A DNA stretch of 64,000 bases from Alteromonas_E sp965248545 (GCA_965248545.1 OZ252110.1:62001-126000); one strand, 5' to 3'. Positions 7,986-17,533 are shown, counted from the stretch's first letter. Notes: generated from the letters alone by a model not told the origin. Translations and numbers: made by a program.

Positions 7986-9209
7986 TTAACGATTCAAGTC
8001 AACAATATAAGCTGCGCCAGATGATTCGCCCTGGTCATCACGGTGTGGCGTTGCGACGATTGCGGTAGTACCCGAAAGTCCAACATTCCAACCAAAACGG
8101 TCTTCCGCTAGTCCATCTTTAGCAATAACTTTCGAATGATATCGCCAACCACTTGGCGTTTTTTTGTACACGTATACTGCACCTGCATCCTTGCCCTGGG
8201 TGTCGTGATGCATGGCGGAAATCAATGCGATGTCGGTATTTAATGCTACACCGCGAGCAAAGCGATCATCAGCGACACCGTCAGGCGCAATAAGCTTTTG
8301 CGTTTGTTCCCATTTGCCCTGCGCCCGCTCGAATACATAGGCTGAGCCCGCATCGACGCCAATACCCTCGAGATCATCTCGCCGGGCAGATATCAACGCA
8401 GTATCACCCGATAACGCAACTCTGACACCAAATATATCCGTGTCGGCTCCATCTTCTGCCATCAACTTTGCCTGTTGTATCCACTGTTGACCGTCATAGA
8501 CAAAAGCATAAACCGCCCCAGCCTTCTCAGCTTTCTCATCGTTTAAATCTGCGCCCACGAGAATAGTATTGTGATCAATGGTCACGCTGATTCCAAACAA
8601 ATCTCCTTCTGCGCCATCAGCAGCCACTAATTTGGTTTGAAACTGCCAACCATCGGCGTCGCGGCGATAAACATAAGCTGCTCCAGAGTCCTGAAGCGGA
8701 GCATCGCCGCGCGGTGCGCCGATGACAAGAAAACGTGTCGTTAACGCAATACTTTGACCAAACGCATCTCCCTGCTTTGCGTCAGGAGCGGTTAACATTT
8801 GACGTTGCATCCAATTGGCAGAGTCTCGTTCAAATACAAATACTGCCCCGGCATCTGCAGCGCGGATGTCGCTTCTAGATGCTCCTAACATAGCGACGTT
8901 GCCTCTAAGTGCTACGTTGCCACCGAGTGTATCACCAGCCTCTGGCGAATCAGCAATCAACTTTGCCTCTTGCTGCCAGCCGGCAGCACCTAGCGCATAA
9001 ATATATGCTGCTCCCGAATCCTTCAGCTCTGAGACGTCAGCGTTAATTGAACCTACCAATACCGTTTTGCCATCAATGGCAACGCTGTAACCAAATTGAT
9101 CTTCAGCATTACCATCACTGGGTAACAGTTTTTGTTGTTTTGCGTCAACGCGCAACGTGAACAACAGCACAAGACAGAGAACTAAGGTTGATCGAGTAAT
9201 CGTATCCAT
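7986..9209 (-). CDS. Secreted FG-GAP seven-repeat beta-propeller protein
   Basis: A 407-residue exported protein. A signal peptide (about residues 1-23, ending RVDA) is followed by seven repeats of about 53 residues, each with an acidic D-G-x3-D-x-F-G segment leading into a V-A-L-x2-[DN]-x-A-[LI]-[LIV]-[GS] strand, then GAAYVY or GAVYVF. Examples are EDQFGYSVAIDGKTVLVG and EGDLFGISVTIDHNTILVG. Seven FG-GAP repeats match a closed seven-bladed integrin-alpha-like propeller; the Asp-rich loops may bind calcium. No enzyme or anchor domain is attached. It interrupts the usual fimV-truA adjacency. Role unknown; surface or periplasmic binding is a guess. No strong ribosome-binding site is seen. Confidence 0.85.
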   Translation of the reverse strand: MDTITRSTLVLCLVLLFTLRVDAKQQKLLPSDGNAEDQFGYSVAIDGKTVLVGSINADVSELKDSGAAYIYALGAAGWQQEAKLIADSPEAGDTLGGNVALRGNVAMLGASRSDIRAADAGAVFVFERDSANWMQRQMLTAPDAKQGDAFGQSIALTTRFLVIGAPRGDAPLQDSGAAYVYRRDADGWQFQTKLVAADGAEGDLFGISVTIDHNTILVGADLNDEKAEKAGAVYAFVYDGQQWIQQAKLMAEDGADTDIFGVRVALSGDTALISARRDDLEGIGVDAGSAYVFERAQGKWEQTQKLIAPDGVADDRFARGVALNTDIALISAMHHDTQGKDAGAVYVYKKTPSGWRYHSKVIAKDGLAEDRFGWNVGLSGTTAIVATPHRDDQGESSGAAYIVDLNR

Positions 9210-9386
9210 GAAAAATATTTAACCAAGTTAAACTGCAGCAACGCTAGTCGGACGACTATTGACTGGCAAGCCATAATCGACGAAGAGATAAATGTTAGAG
9301 ATGTAGTTAAACGCGGTGTCGTATTTACGAGCTTCAAATGCGCTATTTAAGATAACGGTTACGGTAATTCGTTGTAGCCAATTAGC

Positions 9387-12300
9387 TTAGCTCATTGAAT
9401 CGAGCAGTTTTTTCGCTTCAGATTGTTGTTCTTCACTGCCTTGATTTGCGACTTCTTGGAGTAGTTCCTTGGCTGCCTGTGGATCATCCATTTCTATGTA
9501 TGCGCGTGCCAAATCGAGGTTAGCGGCCTGAGCACCACCGTCATCCACATCAACCACCACATCGTCTTCGCTGGTCCCGGTGAACTCGGCTAGTGCGACA
9601 TCCAAGTTCAAACTGGTTTCTTCAGCCTGACTGCCATCGTCAGCATTGCTTTCCGCTAACAGGGTATCAACGTCAACGTAATCTTGTTCTTCGCTGACAG
9701 AATCTGCTTCAGGTTCTTCTAGGACCAGTTCTTCTGAATCAGCGGCGGAAGGCTCATTAAATAAGGCTTGTAAATCGAGATCAGGGTTGTCCAGCTTGAG
9801 CTCGGGTTTGCCCTCCACTTCTGAGTCGATGCTATCCAGTAGCTCGTCAAAATCAGCGTCTTCAATCTCTTCTAATACTAGGCTGTCTTCATCTGATTCT
9901 TCATTGAGCCAATCACCGAGTCCCGGCACATCCTCCAATTCATCCGCCGTTGGTGCAGACTCTTGAGGAACGTCTGAATCTGCGGCAATATCCTCTTCGA
10001 CACTAAACTCATCTACAGCTTCGTCTAACAAAGAATCGTCAAAGTCAGTGCTACCCGTTTCGCCAAGCGCAACTTCGGCAGAATCGTCGCCTAAACTGGG
10101 GATGTCATCCATTTCGAAGACATCGTCAACAGCGAGCTCTTGCTCGGTGGTGGGTTCGTCCTCAGTCTCTAGCTCAGTATCTGTCGATGTATCGACCTCA
10201 GTTTCGGGCTCTTGGTCAGCCTCTAGCTCAGCGAGTAATTCATCGGTTAGTGCATCATCGGCGTCTAATTCATTATCATCCGCGTCTGGCTCGCCCAATT
10301 CGGCCTCTGCGTCTAGTTCGGTGACGGGCTCTTGGTCTGCCTCTAGTTCGGCGAGCAATTCATTGGTGAGCGCATCATCGACATCGTCCTCAACAGCGTC
10401 AGGCTCACCCAATTCAGCCGCCACATCCAATTCAGTTTCGGGCTCTTGGTCAGCCTCTAGCTCGGCGAGTAATTCATCGGTGAGCGCATCATCGACGTCT
10501 AATTCAGGATCATCTGCGCCCGGCTCGCCCAATTCGGCCGCTACGTCTGACTCACTATCGGTTTCAGGCTCTTGGTCGGCTTCCAGCTCGGCTAGTAACT
10601 CGTCGGCTAGCGCGTCTGTCTCGTCTACTAATGCACTTTCTACGTCAGGAACATCATCGGTTTCAGCGCCCAATTCTCTGAGTAAATCATCTGAAAGGGG
10701 ATCTTCAATTTCCGCCATCTCGTCGATATCAACATCGTCTAAGTCACTGGCGAATTCATCTAACGTTTGAATATCTTGCTGTACTGCTGGGCTCTCTTCT
10801 TCTGATGCATCTGATGACGGTTCTTCTTCATCATCCATATCATCATCAGGCAACATGCCTTGCATCATTTCGATTTGATCGAGCTCGTTCAAGATCTCAT
10901 CGGTAACTTTATCAAGTGCTTCATTTTGAGATGCCACCTCATCGCCCAACTGATCCAACATCTGACTGGAGACACCGGTTTCCACATCGACGTCAATGCC
11001 AGCAGGCGCATCTGACTCTGGCTCTGGAGAATCGAGCAGGTCATCAATACTTATTTCTGGCTTCTCATCATCATCGTCTACTGGACTAATTGCTTGATCA
11101 GCTTCTTGACTCAGTAATTCATCGATATCATCAATCTGTGCCAGATCTTCATCGAGTCCCTCGTCAAGGGCAGCTTCGAGGTCTTCTTCTTTGGTAAGCT
11201 CTTCGGCTAGTTGACTGTCGACGTCACCCATTTCGTCTGCATCGAACAGCTCGTCTAGCGCATCGTCACCGATGTCAGCCGCCTCATCAAGCTCCTCAGC
11301 TAATGCATCTTCAGCGTCATCCTCGAGTGCATCTGACAAATCAATATCGTCGTCGCCAGACAAATCGATACTGTCGAGTTCATCCATCTCAACATCATCT
11401 AATTCGCTTAGCAAATCATCATCGTCGTCTTCGAACAAGCTGTCATCGGCATTGTCATCTGAGTCCGGCACCAGCATTTCATCACTGAGGTCAGCGTAAC
11501 TGTCTAGCTCATTTTCAACGGCATCGTCGAGAGATTCCTCAAGCTCTTCTGATAGTACATCGTCCAGCAATTCATCGTCGCTGAATAAATCATCATCGTC
11601 CGCATCTGGTGTGGCTAAATCGTCAACTAGAGAATCACTGAGATCGTCCATTGCAGGCTGAGTTGCGCTTGCCGCAGCGGCCACAGCAGGAGCTGCCGCC
11701 AGTGGCATCGCAGCTTCAGAAGCTGGAGATTTTTTGCGCTTAACTAACCACAAAATACCACCGCCAACAAGCAACAACATCAACACCGACGAACCAACAA
11801 TCATGGCAATTGGGCTGGTTAAATGGCGCGTCCAATCGGCCTCTTCTTCGGCTTTTTGTTTGGCCAAATCCTCGCGGATTAGCTCAAGGGTTTGCTGAGT
11901 GATGAGGGTTTGTTGCTCGATTTGGGGCTGCACTTGTTCATTGACTTGATCACGCAGGTTGCCTAAGTCCTGATTGACGTCATCTAGACGTTCGAACAGT
12001 TTGCGATTTTCGTCGATCAGCGATTCAACATTTTCTATCGAGGCGGCAAATTGCTGCCGTAAAATATCAAACTGCTCAACTTGTTGTTGGTCGAGCCTGA
12101 CTAATTTCTGTTCTAATTGGTTTGCCGTTTGCTCTAGGTCGGATTTTTCCACCAGCTCAACGGGTGGTTTAATATTAACTGGGTTTTGACCATCAGTAGG
12201 AGGATTGTTAGCTAATTCGGCTAGCACTCTGTCATCGTTCTCTGCGCGTTCTCGCGCCTGATCGACATCAATACGAGCAACATAGCGTTCTGAGGGCAAG

Positions 12301-12602
12301 CGCAAGATCGCACCATCCACCAACAGATTGAGGTTTTCGCGTTCGAAAGCTTCTGGGTTGAGTTCATATATCCCAACCATAACCTGATAGATTGATAAGT
12401 CAGGATTTTGACGGTAACGAGTGGCGATCCGCCACAGTGTATCAGACGCATCAATTGGACCATAAACCGCGCCAGAATATTGGTCCTGAGCGTCTCTTGG
12501 GCCTTTAATAATGAGATTTGTGGATTGGGCACTAACGTCGCTGAACGCACCGATAACGATGGCGAATACGGCACTCATCATTAACAAACGGTTCAGTCTC
12601 AT
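9387..12602 (-). CDS. fimV: FimV/HubP-type polar landmark protein
   Basis: FimV/HubP proteins mark the cell pole and help place type IV pili, flagella or chromosome origins. I start at the ATG at 12602, which has AAGGA six bases upstream, rather than the in-frame ATG at 12629, which has none. A signal peptide ends at VSAQ; a LysM-like segment (DTLWRIATRYRQNP) and the conserved NPEAF follow near residues 55-90; a coiled coil spans about 150-245; one membrane helix lies near 265-285; then come some 700 very acidic residues with tandem repeats; and the C-terminal FimV motif LDLARAYIEMDDPQAAKELL is near the end. About 1071 residues. It lies between asd and truA, as in Pseudomonas, Vibrio and Shewanella. 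Confidence 0.95.
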   Translation of the reverse strand: MRLNRLLMMSAVFAIVIGAFSDVSAQSTNLIIKGPRDAQDQYSGAVYGPIDASDTLWRIATRYRQNPDLSIYQVMVGIYELNPEAFERENLNLLVDGAILRLPSERYVARIDVDQARERAENDDRVLAELANNPPTDGQNPVNIKPPVELVEKSDLEQTANQLEQKLVRLDQQQVEQFDILRQQFAASIENVESLIDENRKLFERLDDVNQDLGNLRDQVNEQVQPQIEQQTLITQQTLELIREDLAKQKAEEEADWTRHLTSPIAMIVGSSVLMLLLVGGGILWLVKRKKSPASEAAMPLAAAPAVAAAASATQPAMDDLSDSLVDDLATPDADDDDLFSDDELLDDVLSEELEESLDDAVENELDSYADLSDEMLVPDSDDNADDSLFEDDDDDLLSELDDVEMDELDSIDLSGDDDIDLSDALEDDAEDALAEELDEAADIGDDALDELFDADEMGDVDSQLAEELTKEEDLEAALDEGLDEDLAQIDDIDELLSQEADQAISPVDDDDEKPEISIDDLLDSPEPESDAPAGIDVDVETGVSSQMLDQLGDEVASQNEALDKVTDEILNELDQIEMMQGMLPDDDMDDEEEPSSDASEEESPAVQQDIQTLDEFASDLDDVDIDEMAEIEDPLSDDLLRELGAETDDVPDVESALVDETDALADELLAELEADQEPETDSESDVAAELGEPGADDPELDVDDALTDELLAELEADQEPETELDVAAELGEPDAVEDDVDDALTNELLAELEADQEPVTELDAEAELGEPDADDNELDADDALTDELLAELEADQEPETEVDTSTDTELETEDEPTTEQELAVDDVFEMDDIPSLGDDSAEVALGETGSTDFDDSLLDEAVDEFSVEEDIAADSDVPQESAPTADELEDVPGLGDWLNEESDEDSLVLEEIEDADFDELLDSIDSEVEGKPELKLDNPDLDLQALFNEPSAADSEELVLEEPEADSVSEEQDYVDVDTLLAESNADDGSQAEETSLNLDVALAEFTGTSEDDVVVDVDDGGAQAANLDLARAYIEMDDPQAAKELLQEVANQGSEEQQSEAKKLLDSMS
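10201..10620 (-). repeat. Four tandem acidic repeats inside fimV
   Basis: Four copies of a coding repeat whose conserved core is DELLAELEADQEPET (one copy has NELL, one EPVT). On the plus strand the core block begins GGCTCTTGGTC at 10207, 10327, 10441 and 10567, so unit lengths are 120, 114 and 126 bases, all multiples of three. DNA identity is high in the core and lower in the linkers, as expected from duplication followed by drift. Copy number is likely to vary between strains. Confidence 0.9.
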
Positions 12603-12855
12603 TGCGTTCCTTATTTTATTCTTTTTCATTTAGCGACTTTAGTAGGCGATCCTGACTATTCGCTCGCAGCGTTTGTCGAGCGGCATTAGCCAGTCGGAGA
12701 TAAGCAATTAGTATTCCAAATCTCCGAACCTGCACCTGTAGCCATAAAATTAGCAAAAGCTAAAGGTTTTAAATGGCTTAGCTTAATGCTGACACGCTTT
12801 CGCGCGTCAACATTATATCGACCAAATTGAACAGAATATGAGTTTTAACAATGAA

Positions 12856-13872
12856 TTATAAATAATCTCTTACTAAAACTTCGGCAATCTGCACACTATT
12901 AGTCGCAGCGCCTTTGCGCACGTTATCAGATACTACCCATAAGTTTACACCATTTGGATGAGAAATATCATTTCTGACCCGCCCAACATGCACACTATCA
13001 TTGCCGCTAGCGCTGCTGACTTGTGTAGGAAAATCTTCGCGTTGTTCATGCAGCGTAACACCTTCCGCCGCGGCGAGTAATTGTTTTACGTCTTCGGCAT
13101 CAATTGGCTGACGCGTCTCGATATGAATAGCTTCGCCGTGACCATAAAAAACCGGGACGCGAACCGCAGTTGGATTGACGCGAATAGTGTCATCGCCCAT
13201 TATTTTATGGGTTTCCCAAACCATCTTCATTTCTTCCTTAGTGTAATCATTGTCCTGAAAAACATCGATTTGAGGAATGGCATTGAACGCAATCTGGCGA
13301 CTAAAACCACTGGTATCGACTTCACGACCATTCATCAGCGCAGCAGTTTGTTGAGCGAGGCCGTCCATTGCTGACTTGCCAGCGCCGGATACAGATTGGT
13401 ATGTGCACACATTGATACGATCGATGCCAACTGCATCATGAATTGGTTTCAGTGCCACCATCATTTGGATCGTGGAGCAGTTTGGATTTGCAATAATATT
13501 GCGATTTCTAAAGTCAGCTAATGCATGCGCATTAACTTCTGGTACAACGAGTGGAATATCAGGCTCATAGCGGTAATGAGAAGTATTGTCGATGACCACA
13601 CACCCTGCTTCTGCCGCAATCGGCGCAAAATGCGCGGACACGCTGCCACCCGCAGAGAAAAAGCCAAGCTGAACTAGGCTCCAGTCAAAGGTATCTGCAT
13701 TGAGGACTTCCACTTCTTCGCCTTTATAGGTAATCGTACCACCGGCTGAACGTTCACTGGCTAATGGGTACAATTTACCGATTGGAAAATCGCGCTCTTC
13801 CAAAATTTCAATCATAGTCTTTCCGACCAGACCCGTCGCCCCAAGAACGGCGACATCAAAGGCTTGTGACAT
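12856..13872 (-). CDS. asd: Aspartate-semialdehyde dehydrogenase
   Basis: Asd reduces aspartyl phosphate to aspartate semialdehyde with NADPH, feeding lysine, diaminopimelate, threonine and methionine synthesis. The 338-residue protein has the N-terminal nucleotide loop VAVLGATGLVGKTMIEIL and the catalytic motif NPNCSTIQMMVALKPI, with Cys near residue 131. The presence of this Cys separates it from the catalytically doubtful Usg paralogue that occupies the same slot next to pdxB in enterobacteria. SGAGKSAMDGL and the substrate-side segment VRVPVFYGHGEAIHIET are also present. It ends 26 bases downstream of pdxB's last base, consistent with pdxB-asd co-transcription. Confidence 0.96.
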   Translation of the reverse strand: MSQAFDVAVLGATGLVGKTMIEILEERDFPIGKLYPLASERSAGGTITYKGEEVEVLNADTFDWSLVQLGFFSAGGSVSAHFAPIAAEAGCVVIDNTSHYRYEPDIPLVVPEVNAHALADFRNRNIIANPNCSTIQMMVALKPIHDAVGIDRINVCTYQSVSGAGKSAMDGLAQQTAALMNGREVDTSGFSRQIAFNAIPQIDVFQDNDYTKEEMKMVWETHKIMGDDTIRVNPTAVRVPVFYGHGEAIHIETRQPIDAEDVKQLLAAAEGVTLHEQREDFPTQVSSASGNDSVHVGRVRNDISHPNGVNLWVVSDNVRKGAATNSVQIAEVLVRDYL

Positions 13873-13898
13873 AAGTGGTTTTGCTCCTCTATTTAGGG

Positions 13899-15059
13899 TT
13901 ATTGAGTCTGCACATTGAATCCCAAATCCGACAATGCACGAATGTTTGGGTGGTTTTCATTGCGCTGCTCGACAACTAACGTTTGTGCTGCAAACTCTCT
14001 TCGTTGTCGATAATTTTTGCGTAGATAACCAAAGCTATCTGCAACAGAGTCGGATTGTGCCATTGCTTGACGAAAAATCCTATCATCCTCGCTAATATCA
14101 TATATCGAAAAGATCATCCTAGATATCAGCTGATCGTCGCAAACTTGTTCCTCTGTCAGTTTTAATTCGTCGAGGGGAGAAACAAATCCACTCATTTTTA
14201 AGGTTGGCGTTTGGCCTAAATGCTTACACAGCGCCTCATATACCATAAATGTTCCACGCGCTTTGCCCTCCAAGCTATGCCCTGCGATATGTGCTGTGGC
14301 AAATAGAACCTGATCGAGGACGTCTAAATTGCAATGCGGCTCGTGTTGCCACGCATCTAAAATCAGAACGGGTGCATTCCCCTTGGCAACGCAACCTAGG
14401 TAAGCTGACTCATCGAGCACTCCGCCTCGACAAGCGTTAACCAGTACTTGTTCAGCATTCAGTCGATCTAGAAAATCCGCGTCAATCAACTTTGCGGTCG
14501 GAAAAGGTCCTTCGGTGATGTAAGGCACGTGTAAACAGACCGCGTCACATTCTGCAATCGCCTCCATGTCAACGAATTCGCGCGGGTCAGTGTTTTGTTG
14601 TAAGGGAGGATCACATAAATAGTATGCGACACTTAGCGCGTCTAGCTTCGTTGCCAGCGCTGTGCCGACGTTGCCGGCCCCAACGATTCCGACGCGAGTA
14701 TTACGCAAAGACGTCAATCCGTTTTTAAACTGGCAGTGATATCGCAGTAATGCGCTGATGACATATTCAGCGACTGCAACTGCATTACAACCAGGTGCAG
14801 CGGACCAATTTATCCCCCGTTGCGCAAGGTACGCTTGGTCCAAATGGTTGTACCCGGCGGTTGCGGTAGCAACAAACGAAAGCTGCTTAGCACTCGCGAT
14901 TAAATCAGCGTTGACTTTGGTGGTCGAACGGACGAGTAGCGCATCAATTTCTTCGAGCGCTGATTGCGTTAATTGCCCGGCTCCAAACGGCTTAGCATCC
15001 CCAAGGGATTCGAAGCACGCTTTAGCAAACGGCATATTGTCATCATAGAGCATTTTCAT
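13899..15059 (-). CDS. pdxB: Erythronate-4-phosphate dehydrogenase
   Basis: PdxB oxidises 4-phosphoerythronate in the DXP-dependent pathway to pyridoxal phosphate. I start at the ATG at 15059, which gives MKMLYDDNMPFAKACFESLG and aligns with the E. coli N-terminus; the frame is open to 15095, but the 12 extra residues do not belong to the family. Visible are the Rossmann motif GIVGAGNVGTALATKLDAL, INACRGG-like VNACRGGVLDESAY, the catalytic His region TAHIAGHSLEGKARGTF and the C-terminal dimerisation domain ending in RKNYRQRREF. About 386 residues, close to the usual 380. It has pdxB-asd order as in related genomes. Confidence 0.97.
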   Translation of the reverse strand: MKMLYDDNMPFAKACFESLGDAKPFGAGQLTQSALEEIDALLVRSTTKVNADLIASAKQLSFVATATAGYNHLDQAYLAQRGINWSAAPGCNAVAVAEYVISALLRYHCQFKNGLTSLRNTRVGIVGAGNVGTALATKLDALSVAYYLCDPPLQQNTDPREFVDMEAIAECDAVCLHVPYITEGPFPTAKLIDADFLDRLNAEQVLVNACRGGVLDESAYLGCVAKGNAPVLILDAWQHEPHCNLDVLDQVLFATAHIAGHSLEGKARGTFMVYEALCKHLGQTPTLKMSGFVSPLDELKLTEEQVCDDQLISRMIFSIYDISEDDRIFRQAMAQSDSVADSFGYLRKNYRQRREFAAQTLVVEQRNENHPNIRALSDLGFNVQTQ

Positions 15060-15106
15060 GGCCGGAAGTGTATCGGATGGCCATGAAAATCTCACTTAAA
15101 ATCCGG

Positions 15107-16003
15107 CTATTTTGATTGAATAATCGCCTGAATAGCTTGATTGACTTGTTGCGGGGCTTCCAATTGAGGGTAATGACCCACTTCCAAGGGCACGGTTGGT
15201 GTGTCTGGAAACATCTGCTGAAATTGCGCCAACATGTGTTTACCTGAAATCGGGTCATGTACACCGTTAATGAAGCAGTATCGATCAGCGGATTTTGAAG
15301 AAGCTTTCTGCATCGCGTCCTGCATAGCATCGACCCAGCGTTGACGATAACGTTGACGTTCCTTCATATAATCCAAAATCCTTGGAATCACTCGTTTGCC
15401 CTTGTTGCAACAAAGCAGCGTCCATAAAGCATCAATTTCATTCTGCTTCGGCTGGCTCTGTGGTCCGAAGATACGGGAAAATCCATTAGCCAGACTCGAT
15501 TTAGACATCAAACGACTGACGATTGGCCCTAACCACCCATTGAGCAATGTTTGCGTCGGCAGTGGACGATGGCTTTCAGCAAACAAGCCGCCGTTTAGCC
15601 AAACGAGCGACGCGATGTCGAATCCCAGACTCTGCTGTTGCTCACGTGCGAGCAGCTCCTGAGCCACTGTATCACCGTAGTCATGCGCAACAATATTGAC
15701 CTGCTTAAGGTCGAGGTGTTTAACCAGTTCAGCGACAACATCAGCCTGTTCCAATACGCTGTAATTGTGGGGATAGGGTTTGTCGGACAGACCAAAACCG
15801 AGTAAATCGAGTGCCACCAATTGGTAATCAGAGGCGAAAAATTGCCACTGATGGTACCAATCCCATGCGGCACTCGGGAAACCGTGGATAAACAACAGCG
15901 TTTTGGCGTTCTCTTTAGGCGATACCCAATACGCTATCGAGTGCCCGCACAGCGACGCTGTGCGGGCTGAACGACGGTACTCACTGAGGTCCTGATATGG
16001 CAT
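15107..16003 (-). CDS. Alpha/beta hydrolase
   Basis: A 298-residue alpha/beta-hydrolase-fold protein resembling haloalkane dehalogenases and epoxide hydrolases in layout. It has the oxyanion segment LFIHGFPSAAWDWY, the nucleophile elbow VAHDYGDTVAQ at about residue 115 (Asp in place of Ser, as in dehalogenases and epoxide hydrolases), and a late His in VGHYPQLEAP. The start is ATG at 16003, whose A-T-G overlaps the TGA of the upstream aldolase gene (TGATG), implying translational coupling. The substrate is unknown. The Asp nucleophile makes a simple esterase less likely. Confidence 0.85.
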   Translation of the reverse strand: MPYQDLSEYRRSARTASLCGHSIAYWVSPKENAKTLLFIHGFPSAAWDWYHQWQFFASDYQLVALDLLGFGLSDKPYPHNYSVLEQADVVAELVKHLDLKQVNIVAHDYGDTVAQELLAREQQQSLGFDIASLVWLNGGLFAESHRPLPTQTLLNGWLGPIVSRLMSKSSLANGFSRIFGPQSQPKQNEIDALWTLLCCNKGKRVIPRILDYMKERQRYRQRWVDAMQDAMQKASSKSADRYCFINGVHDPISGKHMLAQFQQMFPDTPTVPLEVGHYPQLEAPQQVNQAIQAIIQSK

Positions 16004-16752
16004 CAGTCTTTGTAACCGGGCGATTCTCGGTCGAGCTTGCGCAAAATACCTGGCCACGCCAGCGCACCGCCCATCGAGCGTGTTACCTGCTCTGCTTGAG
16101 CTTGAATACCGGCCAAAATTGGCGCAGGAATCGGTCTTAACTCAACACCGGTTGACTGCGCCTGAATCTGAATTTCGCAGCTCCGTTGCAGTATAAACAT
16201 CGCCAGAAAAGCATCTGGAACAGTGCTAGCGCAAGTTAACAATCCGTGATTGCGTAGGATCATAAAGTTTGTATTACCTAAATCACTAACCAGACGCACT
16301 TTTTCATCAGGATTTAGCGCAACGCCTTCGTAGTCGTGGTAGGACATCGACGACAACGCAAACAACGACTGCTGGCTGTATGGCAATAACCCTTGTTCTT
16401 GAACCGATACCGCAATCCCTGCCGTTGTGTGCAAATGCATTACACATTTTGCGTCCTCTCGCGCTTCGTGAACTGCACTGTGAATCGTGAAACCCGCGGG
16501 GTTAATATCATATTCACTGTCCATTACTTTATTGCCATTCAAGTCCACTTTAACCAAGCTAGACGCCGTCACCTCTTCAAACAACATACCGTAAGGGTTG
16601 ATCAAAAAATGATGCTCAGGTCCTGGAACACGCGCAGAAATGTGGGTAAACACCAAATCATCCCAACCATATTGGGCGATGGTGCGGTAACAAGCGGCAA
16701 GGTCAACACGCATTTGCCACTCTTCTGCTGAAATTTTGTCTTTAACACTCAT
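16003..16752 (-). CDS. Class II aldolase/adducin family protein
   Basis: A 249-residue protein with the class II aldolase fold used by fuculose- and ribulose-phosphate aldolases and by decarboxylating relatives. The metal-binding histidines are in VMHLHTTAG, near residue 105, and ILRNHGLLTCA, near residue 170; FTHISARVPG and FLINPYGMLFEEV are also typical. The start at 16752 has AAGGTGA about seven bases upstream; the 25 residues encoded above it to 16827 are not part of the family. It is coupled to the downstream hydrolase and divergent from a Crp/Fnr gene, which is a candidate regulator. Substrate unknown; many relatives are not sugar-phosphate aldolases. Confidence 0.9.
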   Translation of the reverse strand: MSVKDKISAEEWQMRVDLAACYRTIAQYGWDDLVFTHISARVPGPEHHFLINPYGMLFEEVTASSLVKVDLNGNKVMDSEYDINPAGFTIHSAVHEAREDAKCVMHLHTTAGIAVSVQEQGLLPYSQQSLFALSSMSYHDYEGVALNPDEKVRLVSDLGNTNFMILRNHGLLTCASTVPDAFLAMFILQRSCEIQIQAQSTGVELRPIPAPILAGIQAQAEQVTRSMGGALAWPGILRKLDRESPGYKD

Positions 16753-16837
16753 AGTAAAATCACCTTGGTAATTGCATAAAAGTACTATACGCTGAGGCAA
16801 AACAGCAAACTGTCGCGAATACGACATTGTAGCAAAA

Positions 16838-17533
16838 ATGTTATCAATTCATCATAAAACGATTCTGCGCTCTACGATTTGGTTCAACGCGATGACCGAA
16901 GAAGTGCAAGATGCCTTTATTGAGGTGATCAAACCGGTATCATTGAATAACAGCGCTAGATTGTATGCCAAAGGTGACGTAGGGACTGGTTTTCATTGCG
17001 TGTTGGAAGGGCGTGTTAAAGTCAGTAACTTACATAGCAGTGGCAAACAGATGGTTTTAGCCTACTTGGATGTCGGCAGCTGGTTCGGAGAGATTTCCAT
17101 GTTTGACGGTTTGGGACGTTCGCATGACACACATGCCGATGGCGAGACGTTGCTCGCTTTTATCAGTCGAGCCGACTTCCACCGTTTGCTCAATCAATAT
17201 CCCCAAACCTATCACTATTTCACTCAACTATTGTGCCAGCGGCTGCGCAACACGTTTAATTTTATTGATTCGACCGCGACCTTAAGCCTCAAACAGCAAC
17301 TCGCCAAACGTCTCATCCTACTGAGTAGTAATTTTGGTCAGCGACTAGCGGGTCATACGCGCATTGAAATCGCAGCATCTCAAGAAACACTAGCAATGAT
17401 GATCAACTCATCGCGCCAGACGATAAATCGGTTGTTGAAGGAAATGGAACAACAAGGTTACCTAAAAACCCACTATGGCAAGATAACCTTGTTGGATATC
17501 GATCAGTTGAAGGAATTGTGCGAGTGGGAATAG
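16838..17533 (+). CDS. Crp/Fnr family transcriptional regulator
   Basis: A 231-residue protein with an N-terminal cyclic-nucleotide-binding fold (about residues 12-125, with FHCVLEGRVKVSNL and GSWFGEISMFDG) and a C-terminal winged helix (IEIAASQETLAMMINSSRQTINRLLKEM at about 172-199, given here as recognition segment SSRQTINRLLKEME). It lacks the four Fnr cysteines that would bind an iron-sulfur cluster, and the cNMP-pocket Arg-Thr pair is not evident, so its ligand is unclear. It is divergent from the aldolase-hydrolase pair across 85 bases, which suggests it may control that pair, itself, or both. Confidence 0.9.
   Translation: MLSIHHKTILRSTIWFNAMTEEVQDAFIEVIKPVSLNNSARLYAKGDVGTGFHCVLEGRVKVSNLHSSGKQMVLAYLDVGSWFGEISMFDGLGRSHDTHADGETLLAFISRADFHRLLNQYPQTYHYFTQLLCQRLRNTFNFIDSTATLSLKQQLAKRLILLSSNFGQRLAGHTRIEIAASQETLAMMINSSRQTINRLLKEMEQQGYLKTHYGKITLLDIDQLKELCEWE

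Noticed and set aside
10048..10770. Ser-rich 240-residue frame on the plus strand over fimV
   Set aside because: It is the antisense reading of the acidic Asp/Glu repeats of fimV (GAT/GAA codons read back as Ser-rich), with no ribosome-binding site and no independent domain.
12790..12809. Hairpin after asd as a terminator
   Set aside because: The stem TGACACGC/GCGCGTCA has one mismatch and no U-run follows on the minus strand.
13872..13899. Usg-type inactive paralogue at the asd position
   Set aside because: The catalytic Cys in NPNCSTIQ is intact, so the active enzyme is the better call.
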